Positions 12,519-24,299 of a DNA stretch of 64,000 nucleotides are shown here, piece after piece (position 1 is the stretch's first letter; the number at the start of each line of letters is the position of its first letter). The stretch lies in contig MU404102.1 of assembly GCA_022695795.1 (NCBI GenBank), positions 243,485 to 307,484 of the forward strand, read 5' to 3'. The DNA is from Biscogniauxia marginata (lineage: Eukaryota; Ascomycota; Sordariomycetes; Xylariales; Xylariaceae). A program made the translations under genes and the position numbers. Below the pieces are notes generated by a model. That model saw only the letters and a list, made by a program, of their open reading frames with translations. It was not told where the DNA came from and ran no database searches.

Positions 12519-14435
12519 ATGACTGCCAAAACCTGGGAAGACCTCGCTGCAGCGAAGAGACAAAAGCTGAGGGATTCCATCCCTGAGGAGTGGCGCATCC
12601 CCAACCACTTGCTGCCTCCCGACAGTCAAGACGATGTCAGGAGTTTCCCTGAGACGTCGGGGTGGTTCTCTGCGGAGGAGCTGGCTATCACGGGATGCAC
12701 TGCGCTGGAACTACTACCTAGGTTGGCTTCCGGGGAGCTCAAGTCTGAAGCCGTGACGAGGGCTTTCTGTAAGAGGGCGGCTGCAGCACATCAACTGGTA
12801 TGTTGTTCAGCCGGGAATACAGAGAATTGCGGATATAATACTAAACCCTGCCCACTACACTCATACACGCCTGTAGATCTCCAGACTGACAACGCATTGC
12901 TACAGACAAACTGTCTTTCGGAAACCTGCTTTGAGCGCGCTATCGCGACAGCGAAGGAACTAGATGCGCACCTCGCCGCGACTGGGCAGCCAGTCGGGCC
13001 GCTCCACGGCCTGCCCATTTCGCTCAAGGACAACTTCAACCTGCAGGGCCTTGACTCCACCGTCGGGTTCATATCGCACATCGGCGATCCGGCGAAGTAC
13101 GACGCGGTGCTCGCGGACCTGCTGCGCGAGGCCGGCGCCGTCTTCTACGTCAAGACCAACGTGCCGACGGCCATGATGATCGCCGAGAGCGTGAACCACA
13201 CGTTTGGGCGGACCGTCAGCCCGCTCAACCGCCGCCTCACGAGCGGCGGCAGCTCGGGCGGCGAGTCGGCGCTCATCGCGTTCGGCGGCAGCCCCCTGGG
13301 CGTCGGTACCGACATTGGGGGCTCGCTGCGCATCCCCGCGGCCTGCACGGGGATATTCACGCTGCGGCCGTCGTTTGGGCGGTTCCCGACGCTGCGGTGC
13401 CGCTCGGGCATGCCGGGCCAGGAGGCCGTACAGTCGGTCAACGGCCCGCTGACGCGCACCCTCGCCGACCTCGAGTTCTACGCGCGCGCCGTCGTCGGCG
13501 CCGAGCCCTGGCACGCCGACCCGCGATGCCTGCCCATCCCGTGGCGCGGCGTCGCGCTGCCCGCGCGGCTGAAGGTGGCCGTCATGTGGGACGACGGCAT
13601 GGCGCTGCCGACGCCGCCGGTCGCGAGGGCGCTGCGCGAGACGGTCGCACGGCTCCGGGCCGCGGGCCACGAGGTTATCGACTGGTCGTCGGAGGACCAG
13701 CTCGAGGGCGCGGACCTGCTGAACCGCATGTTCGTCGCCGACGGCGGGCGGGCAATTCGCCGGGAGCTGGAGAGGACGGGCGAGCCGTGGCGGCCAGAGA
13801 TGAAGATGTACCAGGAGGCGCGCGAGCTTGGCGCTCTTGAGTACTGGCAGCTGCATCTCGACCGACAGGCGTACCAGAAGAGGTACCTGGACCGCTGGCT
13901 GGCCGCGGGTATAGATGCAATATTATGTCCGACCACCCCTTACAGCAGCGTGGAGAACGGCAAGTTCAAGCACGGTGAGTAGACCCCCCAGGCTTTTATC
14001 CATACGCACCAATCGCGTCGTCGTCGTCAAGGGGGGGCAGATTGCAATTAACTGGTTTTACTGATTCTTTTAATCGGGGACTAATAGTGGGATATACGGG
14101 CGTGTTCAATGTGCTCGACTACGCCTGCATATCCTTTCCCACCGGGGTCACCGTCGACAAATCTGTCGATGTCGCGCTGGGCGACGCGTACAAGCCCTTA
14201 ACAGACCTAGACCGGGAGATACAGATAGAATGTAATCCGCCCCTGTTCCCCCCTTAATTGTCTGCGCAATTATATATAGACGTAAAGACGGGTGTGATAT
14301 TTGCTAACTGTTGGGATATTAGATAACGCCGACGCGGTTCACGGGATGCCCATAAACCTACAACTTGTCGCGCAGCGATTAGAGGAGGAGAAATGTGTGG
14401 AGATCTGTAAAGAAGTGTTGAGGGTCCTAAGTTAA
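12519..14435 (+). CDS. Amidase-signature hydrolase (acetamidase-like)
   Basis: Exons 12519-12797, 12906-13974, 14088-14231 and 14323-14435 with GT-AG introns of 108, 113 and 91 nt; 534 aa, the size of fungal acetamidases. The amidase-signature Ser-cisSer-Lys triad is present: Lys134 in LKDN, Ser209 in GGSSGGE and Ser233 in GTDIGGSLRIP. The C-terminal VGYTGVFNVLDY and VHGMPINLQL blocks are recovered only by splicing. The enzyme should hydrolyse a short-chain or aromatic amide to acid plus ammonia in the cytosol. Intron 1 is a multiple of three and has no stop, so retention would insert 36 residues just before the conserved TNCLSE block. Exon 2 is markedly GC-rich compared with its flanks. It is divergent to a transporter and next to two Zn2Cys6 regulators. 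Confidence 0.93.
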
Positions 14436-15007
14436 TTAAGATATTCTTGCTATAGACTAGGGAACTTGTTTCACGAACACGAGAGATTAGCTGCACGGCA
14501 AAGGGGATGATAGGGATTTGGGCGTCAGCCATATATGCTCATTAAACTACTATTATCCAGTATAAGGCAGACACGTATCCCCCATCGAAAAATGGACCAG
14601 TTGGGTGTGAAATTATCATAATACCTTCTACTATTAAGAATGAGCGGCTGCACGCAAGGGATATTGGATGAAATATCGGTCGCGATCGCAAAGTCTTGTA
14701 GACTAAAACATTGCTGCTTAAGAGTGTTAGTTATCGGAAGCGTGGCATGAGACACAATGGGCGCCTCAATACCCATAACTGCGCTATAGATCTTTTTTCT
14801 TTTTTTTTCTTGTCATGTCTACAGGTGCGTCACTCTCGACGTATTGCCGTAGACACCGTGTAGATGCTAGATGTATTGCTTTAAATGCTGTGGCCCCCCT
14901 AGGATGAATTCAGCCTTAAGTCCGAAATAAACCAAGGTTTTCAATCGGTAGGTGAGGTTTGATGAATAAATGCACCACCGTTAACTCCGATGGGTTAATA
15001 ACCTGAT
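14436..15007. other. Convergent intergenic spacer
   Basis: Lies between the stops of the amidase and the minus-strand Zn2Cys6 factor. A T-rich run occurs at about 14790-14812. No gene or structured repeat is visible. Confidence 0.55.
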
Positions 15008-17454
15008 TTATGGGGTGTCGGGAATATCATCGGAATCTGAATCCATCTGAAATCCCTTTAGCTCGTCGATGAGCCTAGTTAATCTTTGTTTCTCAGGGTC
15101 GTCGGCGACGCTGACTATGTTGACTGGCCAGACCGAGCGAAGCCGGCCGGCCTGCTGGGCTTTGAACTCTTCCAATTCATCGTCCTTCGCATACCTGCTC
15201 AGGATATCCCGGTCCTCCTGAAACATCCCAGCACGCACCAGGCGAAACAAAGCCTGTGAGAGGTACACGTTCTGTCCCTGATCTTTGAGGCCTTTAGCAC
15301 AGAGTATGACCGTCGACCGCATGGCCGTGATGAGCGGCGATTCTCGATGTTCCCTCATGTATTGTTGACGAAGATTGGCAAGCGATATAATAGGTTGGAG
15401 AATCCAGTAATCTAGGAAATCAAATCCATGGCGGAGGTAGTAGAGCCGGATGACGGTCTCCAGAGATGTCTGCGCGTCCCAGAGGATCTTCGCCGGTGTT
15501 CTCTCCTCGGGCTTTCCGGCAGTAATGTATCCAGCTGACGATGCTTGATCTCGTGAAGCTTCCGTGCCGAGGATGTAGATAATTACATTAAAGTAATGCA
15601 TGCTGCGAAATTGTTAGAGACAGGATGCAGATAACGACTATTACTTAAGTCGCATAGCATTACCGGATAGCAACCGCTGAAGCAGCAGCTTAAACATCTT
15701 GAATAGTGGAGGAGACTGAAGAGAACTTACTGGAGCTTGAGATGACCTGGAAGCACGACTAGCTTCGGGCTCATTAGTTCCGGCAAGTTGTTATACCAAG
15801 TGGTTACTTTTTCATATAAATCCTGTCTTAGTTTCCGAGAATGTAGTCTCTCATCACGGCCGAAACACTGGCGCCCGAAATCATTGAGAAATACGCTCAG
15901 CTGGCAATTTGCATAGAAAAGGCTCCCACAATGCGCGGGCCACAGTGTTTGGTTTAGAGGATACCTTACCCAGATTTCAGGATACCACCCGGGGTTTTGG
16001 ACCGGGTCGGGTAAAGGAGCCTTCGGGGGATCATTGATCAACGGTGGACGCAAGAAATACCAACCGTTATGACTATCATCCCATCAACGTCAGCAGCAAG
16101 ACGACCGGTTTGGCATTACTTACTTTTGAAACAAGAACATTGCCCAGGCCGTAAATATTTGAGCATGTCGAACCTTCTTCGACTTCGTACGTGATTCGGC
16201 TTCAAACAATCCAAGTTCTCGTGCGAGCACCAGGGCTTGAATGCTATATGCCCAACCGATTGAGTCGGCACCGGAGACGTTATAAACAACATTTATGATC
16301 AATCCAGCCTGGATTGTAGTCAACCTGCTTTCGCCGGACTCCTGCTCCCAGAGTCTCTTCGCTTCAGCGAGGAACTGGTATCCGATATTTCGTGGGTTCC
16401 AAAACTCGGTGCGGTTCGTGATTCCCGGATGGATGTGCTTTACACCTGTTAGGTCGTGGCGAACGAGGCACGCAGATGATCAAAGCGTACCGATGCATGT
16501 GCCAAGATGGCATTAACCAGCAAGGATGAGCAGAACCTCTGGCGACCTGAAATCATATCGTCAAGAAAGTAATCCTTGTGAATCATTGGAAACCACTGCC
16601 AATCGTAAAGTAAATAATCGTGGAACAGCTTTCTCATAAATACATCGTCTGAGCTGATAGAGGTCCATTTTGAGGGCATGATCATTTCTAGCCGATGATC
16701 GACAACTGTGGCTGCATGGTAGGGTGTCAGGTAGGGCGTGTTAAACTGGGATGAAATAGCAGAACGCGACTGCGGTGGCTTAGGGTAAGAGTGCAGAAGC
16801 GAAGATTCGTAAATCAAAGAGCCGTCCAGATAGGGATTGGGCTGCTGGGTAAGAAAAGAAGGCATGTCGGTAATATAGGGAAAGTCATATCGGAACCTGG
16901 TCTCGGGAGTGAGGGAAAGCTGGAGGAGGACATCGCCGTAGCGGACATGGCGCACGACAGACTGAGCGTCGGCGCCGCCTCTTATCCTCTGGAGGATCCC
17001 TTCAGCTTCGGCCTGAGGCCTGTTCCGGAGCAGGTCATAGACATCGGCGTAAGCGGCCTTTTCATCCTTCAAGTCATGAAACTTTCTCTTCAGGGCCTGC
17101 GTGTGGGTTTCGGCCGCGGCTATCGTGTCGTAGCGACAATCGAGGTCCCTCGTGGTGCAGTATGCGCATCTGGGACGTTCAGCGGAGCACTGCAACGCCA
17201 AAAAAAGAATAGTCAATACACGAGGACTGCTTAGTTTTCTTTGAAGACTACCTGAAACTGGTATTAAGTGAAAACCTTCGTGCCTTTGTCTTCTTTTTGC
17301 GGCAATTCCAACATGCCGAAGGCACAGTAGTCCGCTTTTGCGAAGACCGGCCAGGGACGCTTCCGTCGTCTGACGACGACGCCCGGTCTTGGCCGGTGCT
17401 CTCTGTCGCTGGGAGGAGCGGTCGTAAGGGCCGGCTGCTCGGAGAGAGCTGCAT
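15008..17454 (-). CDS. Zn2Cys6 transcription factor (NirA/NIT4-like architecture)
   Basis: Five exons on the minus strand: 17454-17284, 17189-16491, 16437-16124, 16072-15731 and 15602-15008; about 706 aa. The zinc cluster needs the first intron (17190-17283), which starts with GC instead of GT. Splicing there joins KKKTK to CSAERPRC and gives cysteines 48, 51, 58, 65, 68 and 75; no GT donor nearby restores it. Intron 2 (16438-16490) probably uses an AAG acceptor, because the nearer CAG is followed by a stop. After the cluster comes a coiled linker with FHDLKDEKAAYADVYDLLRNRP, as in NIT4-like regulators. It is followed by a fungal-specific domain (VVYNVSGADSIGWAYSIQAL; FLRPPLINDPP). The acidic C-terminus ends DSDSDDIPDTP. 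Likely a pathway-specific nuclear activator; the target is unknown. Confidence 0.87.
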
Positions 17455-18910
17455 TATGGGGCTTCCGTTATATGAGTGTAACAGTGGTGAAAAGGGGAAA
17501 AGGGCAGGTTGATACCGGATATGGAAACAAAGTTGTGGTTTTTTTAACTTTTAATTCCCCCAGCGGGAGCTACGAACGTGCGCATGTGCCTCTTAAATCG
17601 ATCACGACGAAAAGGCCGTTAAGCTATGCGTCCCATCCTTGATAAAGCGGTATCATTCTTAGCGAATAGTTGCTATAGCGGGACTCAGCTATGAGCTAAG
17701 GAGGACTGCATTGGTTCTTCTTAGAGTTTAGTACAAAAATTCCATGGGTTTGAGGGGCGAGGCCACGATAAAGCGTACAGACTAAAGCTCACCGTCTTCT
17801 GGATGACCAACGGCCTTTTGACAACGAAAGACTCATGACAGTTCTCCAACAATCCCCTAGCCTATGAGACGTTCAACAACTCTTTATGTGCATACACACC
17901 CATAACTCCTGTATTGACTCTGAAGATCATAAAGGCATATGTCGGCATTTGATTCATGGGGTGTGGGTTTCTAAGATTAGTAGGTTAATATGTATAACCC
18001 GGACGTTGGTTAAGTAAGTGTTATAGTCAGCTTGGTATAACCTAAGAGTTTGCGATCAACGTCGTACAGACGTATTTCTCGATTACACTAGGTAGATTGC
18101 ATACCCCAGGGCCAGGTCGGGGATTGCGTAGCTACGCTGGAGAGTCCGTTAGGTCCACCCCCCAGAAGGAAATTATCAACTCCGGGGCTGAGTCCGAACC
18201 AATTGCAGCATGCTAAGTATTTGGCCCCCGATAATCGGTAATCTCAGTCGTGATCTTTGGATCTGGTACGGAATACTTGGTTGTTTTTTCTCTTCTGGTG
18301 TAGCTGGTGCTGACTATTGGTAACGTGGCACGTCCGACAGGTCTGAACAAGAACCCAGGGAGCTGAGCATCACGTATCCGTATATCAGAACTTTTCGACA
18401 ATCCAAGCACTTCACTATTCGCTGGAAGCCGTCGCGGAGCATTACCTAATATTACGTCTCACTAACAGCAGGACTTTGTGGAATGTGGTATGGTACGGGT
18501 ATGCATCACATGCTTGCTGCCAGATTAGCGACCCAAGACAGCAGAATCTTTTTATTGTTAGTCAGCTCTTTTATATGCTGTAAGTACATAGACTAAGGAT
18601 CGTTACGCTATAGTAATCGCCCTTAGTTCTGCGGCCCTAAAGCCCAGAATCCTAGTAGATCATTGCCTTAGTGGCTTGTAAATACGCACTTCCATATAGG
18701 TACCGACTGGCCCAGTGGGACAGTCGTCCAATCACCTTGTGAATCTCACGGAGCGCACTCCGGAACCTTTTATTGGAAGCATAAGGGACCCGGTGCCTGT
18801 GTCCCAACTTTCGTAGTCTTGGGGCTCAAAGTGTATCAAAAGCGACTAACTATGTTGGGTGTTGGATGAACATGAGGCCTATCCATATTTCACCCGTCAA
18901 GAAATCCTAA
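17455..18910. promoter_or_regulatory. Divergent spacer between two Zn2Cys6 regulator genes
   Basis: The 1.46 kb separates the start codons of two related regulators transcribed away from each other, so it holds both promoters. No ORF here has recognisable motifs, and no clear repeat was seen. Confidence 0.5.
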
Positions 18911-21572
18911 ATGTCCGAGGGTTATAAACGCCTACTTCCTGCCCCTACGCTGCCATCTGGCTCTGGCCAAGGACCGGCAGAGGCATCATCTTCGGCGTCT
19001 CCATCGAAGAGCACTGGCCCCCCTTTAAAGAAACGGACGGTTTCCAAGGCTGCTTGCAACAACTGCAGGCTCAAGAAGATACGTGTACGTCAACCCAGGT
19101 CCAGAATCGACACGTCACCCAACCCCCTTGCTCTAATTACCGTTCCAGTGCGATGGCAAAAGACCGACCTGCACTGCATGTCTCCGGGCTGGGCTGGAGT
19201 GTAACTTTGTCACCGCCACTAGTGATGAGACGCCCTTCAGGGCTTTGAAGCGAGAGGTCGAAACCCTTAGAAGATCGTCGGACGACATGCTGGAGCTGTA
19301 CGAGTTGTTGAGGACAGTGCCTGATGCTACCGCATTGGACATTGTGAGGCGGCTCAAGTCTACAAGACCTTCAGCCGAAGGGGCGGATCATATTGCTGAA
19401 ATTCTGGCTGTGGTCAAGCAGGAACTCGAAGATGACCCTCCTTTGTTTGCCAAAGTGTCTAACCGACAGCTTATAGAAAGCCTTAGGCCTTCAATACGAG
19501 ACAAGGCTGAGTTCGAGCTCATGATGCGCTGTCCAGCCGTTTATTCAACCTTCGTCCCAGTCGATGTCTCATTCATCAATCTAGCAGACATGTTAAAACC
19601 ACCCGTTCTGGATCGCGGGGAAGCAGCGTTAAGGTCGTGTGAAGCTCTCTTTTCGGGTGTATAATTAGAGGCGGCTTGCAGCTAATACGCGCAGACAGTA
19701 CGAAGCAGAGTTTCGACCTCAGCCCAGGGGATACTTCTACTCTTACATCATCCATAGGCGTTTTTGGCGGAAACACCCCGGAAAGCCGAGCAACACCAGG
19801 CTCGGAATCTAGCAATCCTAAGCATATAATGTTAAAGGCTAAGTCTCACGGTCCCCCCATACAGTTTGATGGTCGTTTGGAGGCATTGCTCATCTCTATA
19901 TGGACCGATGTGGCCATCTCAAATGAGCTAGCTGCCACGCTCTTATCTCGCTATCTTGAAACCACTCACCAATGGTGTCCACTGTTCGATGCTGACTTGT
20001 TTCTGGATGGCCTACTCAGCGGCAACTCCCACTTCTGTTCACGTTTGCTCGTTAGCTCTCTACTAAGTTGGGTATGCGTAAGTGTCAAAACATGTGTTGA
20101 GAACCCAAGTGTTGAGAGCGTGGGCCCTAATGGTTTGTATAGCAATGTTATTCAAACTTGCAGTCCGAAGTCGCTTCCCTTGCTTTAGCCTTTGAAACCG
20201 AAGCTGAAGAGCTGTGGCAATTAGAGAAGCATACAAATACGCTGACAGCGGTTGCGGCAGCTCAACTTCTCAGCAACGCAGCAGCGTTCCGAGGAAGAGA
20301 AGAGTTCTCAAATCAGTGCTTAGAGGAAGGGATTCAGATGGGCCTGCGTATGGGCCTCTTTGGCGTCGAATCCCAAGATGCCTCGACCCTGGCCTGGTTG
20401 GATCACCAACAGGATTGGCTCCGAGCCGCCTGTCATACGTCATGGGGCATCTTCACGTGCGTCTGGTAAGGACCTCTCACCGTGGCATTCCTTGCATATT
20501 CCTAACCCATTGGGTTGGCTACTGCTCACACCTCCAAGTATGCACTCCCTGCATGTGGACAGGGGTGTAATAGAAGCTCCGCCACTCCTTCCTATGCCAG
20601 GACAATATTTCGAAACCCATGAATACATACAACCTTCTCAACACCAATTGCAAAGTCTAGTGTCAACCAAAGTAGGCGATGTCTTTCAGGCGATGTGTCA
20701 TTTATCCCTAGTTGTCCACGACATCGTCTGGACATACTTCAACAAGGGTGACGTGGTTCCCGCTGAACGAGCTACAATCAACTTTGCGGAACAGACGTAC
20801 TTGAGGTTGTTTAAGTGGGCTGCTTCACTTCCCATAGAACTGGCCCGCGAGAATACCAGCGACCACCCTACTTCAACTTTACGGTGAGGTTACCAACAAA
20901 CCTATAGAATCTCCTCTGCCTTTGCATTCTAGACGCATCACATAAGCTTTCACGTGCTAATGCATATTAACTTCTAGTATATACTTTCACTGCGCGGTAA
21001 TGCAGCTTTTCCGCCCTTTTCTGCTTTTGGACGAACACGAGCCCGTGCAAATGCATCATGTTACATCAGTTACAACAACCCCAAGAGAGATATATGCATC
21101 ATCGGTTAACCAGCTGAAAAGGCTTGTCCTCCTGCATCGCACCGACTTGGATAAACCCTACATATCGGCACCATGGCATCTCGCGTTCGTATACTTGGCG
21201 AACGCGATGCTGCGTGATGCTTCTCGGTCAAACGACACACAAGACCCCGAGTGCTACTTCTACTTCATGCTCTGCATAGCAGGATGTCAGGACATATATC
21301 AGAGTCTCCGTGTCGTCGAGTTGACCATACTAGGCTTGCTAGCTATGGCATTGCGTAATGGCTTTCTGACCGCTGCTGAGACGAACACGACCCTGAAGCA
21401 CATGCGCGAGATAGGTAGTCAATATAACGTAGCGGATATTGTACAGGCTAGCTTCATAGTCGATCTCGACTTGGCTTTGACGAAACCAAGAGATGCCCAG
21501 GTGCAAGTCTTAGCTAACCAATTCCATGAACTGGCCATGTTCCACGAGTTCACAACTGGGCAACTTATGTAA
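18911..21572 (+). CDS. Zn2Cys6 transcription factor (NirA/NIT4-like architecture)
   Basis: Exons 18911-19084, 19149-19638, 19695-20077, 20164-20465, 20563-20883 and 20978-21572; about 754 aa. Cysteines 49, 52, 59, 66, 69 and 76 form the zinc cluster, again completed across intron 1 (KKIR then CDGKRPTC). A helical linker, LKREVETLRRSSDDMLELYELL, follows and resembles that of the divergent neighbour at 15.0-17.5 kb. The fungal-specific domain includes ALLISIWTDVAIS and the HQWCPLFDADLFLDGLLSG stretch, and the end has RIYFHCAVMQLFRPF. The second intron (19639-19694) is the least certain. I chose it because it is 56 nt with donor GTGAAG, branch GCTAAT and acceptor GCGCAG; alternatives of 35-38 nt also keep frame. 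Function: nuclear regulator of unknown target, possibly nitrogen- or amide-related from its context. Confidence 0.85.
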
Positions 21573-22062
21573 AAAGACCGTTGTTCAGACTTTTGGAATG
21601 CAGGATATGGACTTACAGCACGGAAATATCGATCGGAAAGATCAGGAAATGATAAAGCGTCCGCGCTAGATGCATTTTAAGGGGAGCGAAGTTAAACATG
21701 CATTGTAGGAGTAGAGGATCGGTCATCAATCAGGGTACCGTGCATTCATATTGGTGTTCGGGGATGGTTTACGAAGCGGCTTCGTCCAAATGCATCTATC
21801 ACTTGTCAATTTCTGGCCTGTAAGCTTGGGTAGGTACCTACATTGCGATCAATAAAACAATAGAACCGGGGTTTCCATGTACGATCCATGTGTATAACCG
21901 GCCATCCCGCAGAGCGAGGCGAAATCATCATCTTGAGAATCATTTCAGAAAATCATTTTTAACCTTCTAGACACCTCATGTAAGGTATACTCTACGCCCC
22001 TATAAACGCTAAGCCACCTACTCCCTTATGAAGAGATGCAACGCCACACACAGGACTTCCAC
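21573..22062. other. Intergenic spacer
   Basis: 490 bp between the stop of the Zn2Cys6 factor and the 3' end of the tyrosinase pseudogene. Nothing recognisable. Confidence 0.5.
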
Positions 22063-22640
22063 TCAAGCGTAAGAGTAGCAGAATAAGCCATCAGCAAAAC
22101 TAACAAGGTCGCCGATCTCATAGACGTTTTCCGCGATCACGTACAGGCTCACGGCATCATCCAGAGTTGCAGCCTCCCTTATGCTGCCCATTATGGACCG
22201 CGCACCCTGAATAGAAGTATGGAAGTTAATTGAAGAGTGCTCAAAAGGCCAACCCAAACTAGGGAAAAATCCACTTCGATGACTTGCAGCCGATTTTGCA
22301 GATCCTGCATCTGCCAGATTGCCCAGGCTCTGTCAATCATGGCATGATGAAGCCTCATGACATGTCAGCTAGATGTACACATTGACGCTTCAGCAATGTC
22401 ATAACCGCAGGCTAACGAGAGATAACTCTCTCAGTCGTTTTCATAAGTGTGGTAGATGAAAATCACCTCTATTAATGAGACAAATGTAAACTGACAGAAT
22501 GTCGGGTCCCCAGACGATGCGAAGAAATCACCTGCGGGATCCCCGGCTATGATGAAGTGACCCCTAGCGTGGACTCCCGTGCTTACCCCGGCGGCCTGCA
22601 TTTTATCCTGGAACGAACCGATAGTCTTAGGGGTTTTGTA
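22063..22640 (-). pseudogene. Tyrosinase pseudogene, 3' half
   Basis: Read on the minus strand from 22640, this begins YKTPKTIGSFQDKMQAAGV. It then shows the copper-B region of fungal tyrosinases, GVHARGHF and GDPAGDFFASSGDPTFC. A probable intron (about 22355-22494) follows, then LHHAMIDRAWAIWQ, carrying the HHxxxDR copper ligands, and a C-terminal stretch ending FADGLFCYSYA with the stop at 22063-22065. Substitutions at usually invariant sites (VWWIWQ is expected where AWAIWQ is seen) indicate relaxed constraint. The left end of a TIR element starts right at 22641; the missing N-terminal part lies on the far side at 26024-27041. Family role: oxidation of monophenols and diphenols to quinones (melanin or secondary metabolism); here it cannot be functional. 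Confidence 0.85.
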
Positions 22641-22825
22641 CGGTGCTCCATTAGAGCGTATCCGCCAAAACCCCAAAACCTGAATTGGCTAAATCGCGAT
22701 TTGGCAATTCGCGATTCGGCCACTTAGGGTTTTGGCCGAATTTAGCAATTAGATTTACTAAGTGAAGTAATTAATAAATACCTTTTGTTTTAAAAGTCGT
22801 GCATTAAAGTAAATAAAAATCGAAA
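22641..22825 (+). repeat. Left terminal inverted repeat
   Basis: Left arm of the TIR pair. It also contains a local palindromic patch, AAATCGCGATTT, near 22691-22702. The right arm has an extra block of roughly 15 bp (CCAATTGGCCAAAA-like), so the arms align with at least one gap. Confidence 0.75.
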
Positions 22826-23544
22826 AAACATCGGGTTTTTATTTTAAAGGTAATAATTACTTAATTGAATTTTTAAAATTAATATATACTTTATAAGTGC
22901 TTTTTTAATTTAATTATATAAATAAATATAATTATTATATAGTTAAATAAATAAGTTGATTTAATTTTTTAAAATATAAATAACTTAATTAAAAAATTAA
23001 AAAATTTTAAATTTTAAATTTTAAATTTTTATATATATATATTTTTATTTTTATTATATATAACTTTAAAATTTATTTAAAAATTTATTATCATTTAATA
23101 ATTAATTTTAATTTTATAATATAATTTTTAATTATATTTAATTATTATTAAGTTTTTATTATATCATTTTTATAGTTTTTATTAATATATTTAATTTTAA
23201 ATTTTTCGATTTTTATTTTTAATTAAATTATTAAATTGTTTTAATAAAAAAAGGTTTAAAACTTTTTCGACTTTTATATATAAAATTATAACTTTTTTTT
23301 AAAAAAGTCGATTTTATATAAAATATTAAATAATGTTTTTTAAATTAAAATTAAAATTATAAAGCCTTTTAATTAAAGTTATTAATTAAAAATTATAATT
23401 TTATATAAAAATTAAAATAAAATATTTAATTATATAATATATATATATATATTTATAAATATAATAAATTAATATAATAAATTAATAAAGTTTATATAAA
23501 TTTTTAATTTATATATATTATAACGTAACTTATTATATATTTTT

Positions 23545-24016
23545 TGTGACGAACCTCCCTGTGTGTTCCTAGTCAGCTAACTTCATAGGTAAGTACGTAC
23601 TGGGTTTCCTTGATTTAAAGGTAACAGTGGATTAAGATTAGTTTAAGAGATTTATAATGCTTTGTTCGTCAAAGAGATTTCAAGGTACTTTCATTATAGT
23701 ATTAAAGAGTGATTATAGTCTTAGATTAATAGCTAAAGAACTAGAAATGAATAACTAGATATAAAGGAAATTCCATCCTTCTTATACTCGTTCTCCTTTA
23801 TACATTCCTTCCCTATAGGTATGTTGGATACCTGTTGGATCTAACTGGATCTCAGATCACTTTAGATCTAGTTATTGACAATCTCTCTGGATCTCAGATC
23901 CACTGAGATCCTAGTCACGTGATGTTGCATCACATCTTCCTTTTTTAGAGGTTTGTTTCGGGGTCCTCTTAACCCGTTCCGTCCCCTGGTCCTTTCGGAC
24001 CAGTTGGTTCGTAACA
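23545..24016. mobile_element. Solo LTR nested in the TIR element
   Basis: A 472-bp block of normal base composition inside the AT-rich element. It begins TGTGACGAACC and ends GGTTCGTAACA, so the ends are TG...CA and form an 11-bp inverted repeat with one mismatch. It is bordered by TTTTT at 23540-23544 and TTTTT at 24017-24021, a plausible 5-bp target duplication, although poly-T context weakens it. Internal duplicated words (CTGGATCTCAGATC twice near 23848 and 23888) are present. No gag/pol or second LTR was seen, so this is a solo LTR left by recombination. Its lack of AT saturation suggests it arrived after the host element was mutated. Confidence 0.75.
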
Positions 24017-24299
24017 TTTTTATATTATATTTTTTTATATTTATAAATAAGTTTATAATTTTTTAAATACTTTATAACTTATATATATAAATTATAAATA
24101 ATTTCTTTTTTTAATTTTTTAATTTATTAATTAATTTTATAAATTATAATTATAAAAGTTTTATTTTATATTTTTATATTTATATTTAATAATAATTATA
24201 ATTATAATTTTATTTATAAAAAAATTAATTTAAAAAATTAATTAATAAAAATCTTTTTATAATTAAATATTATTAATATATTATATAAACGAATAAATA

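Noticed and set aside
12960..13856. Long minus-strand open frame opposite the amidase
   Set aside because: It is a GC-rich shadow of amidase exon 2, Arg/Ala-rich with no domain.
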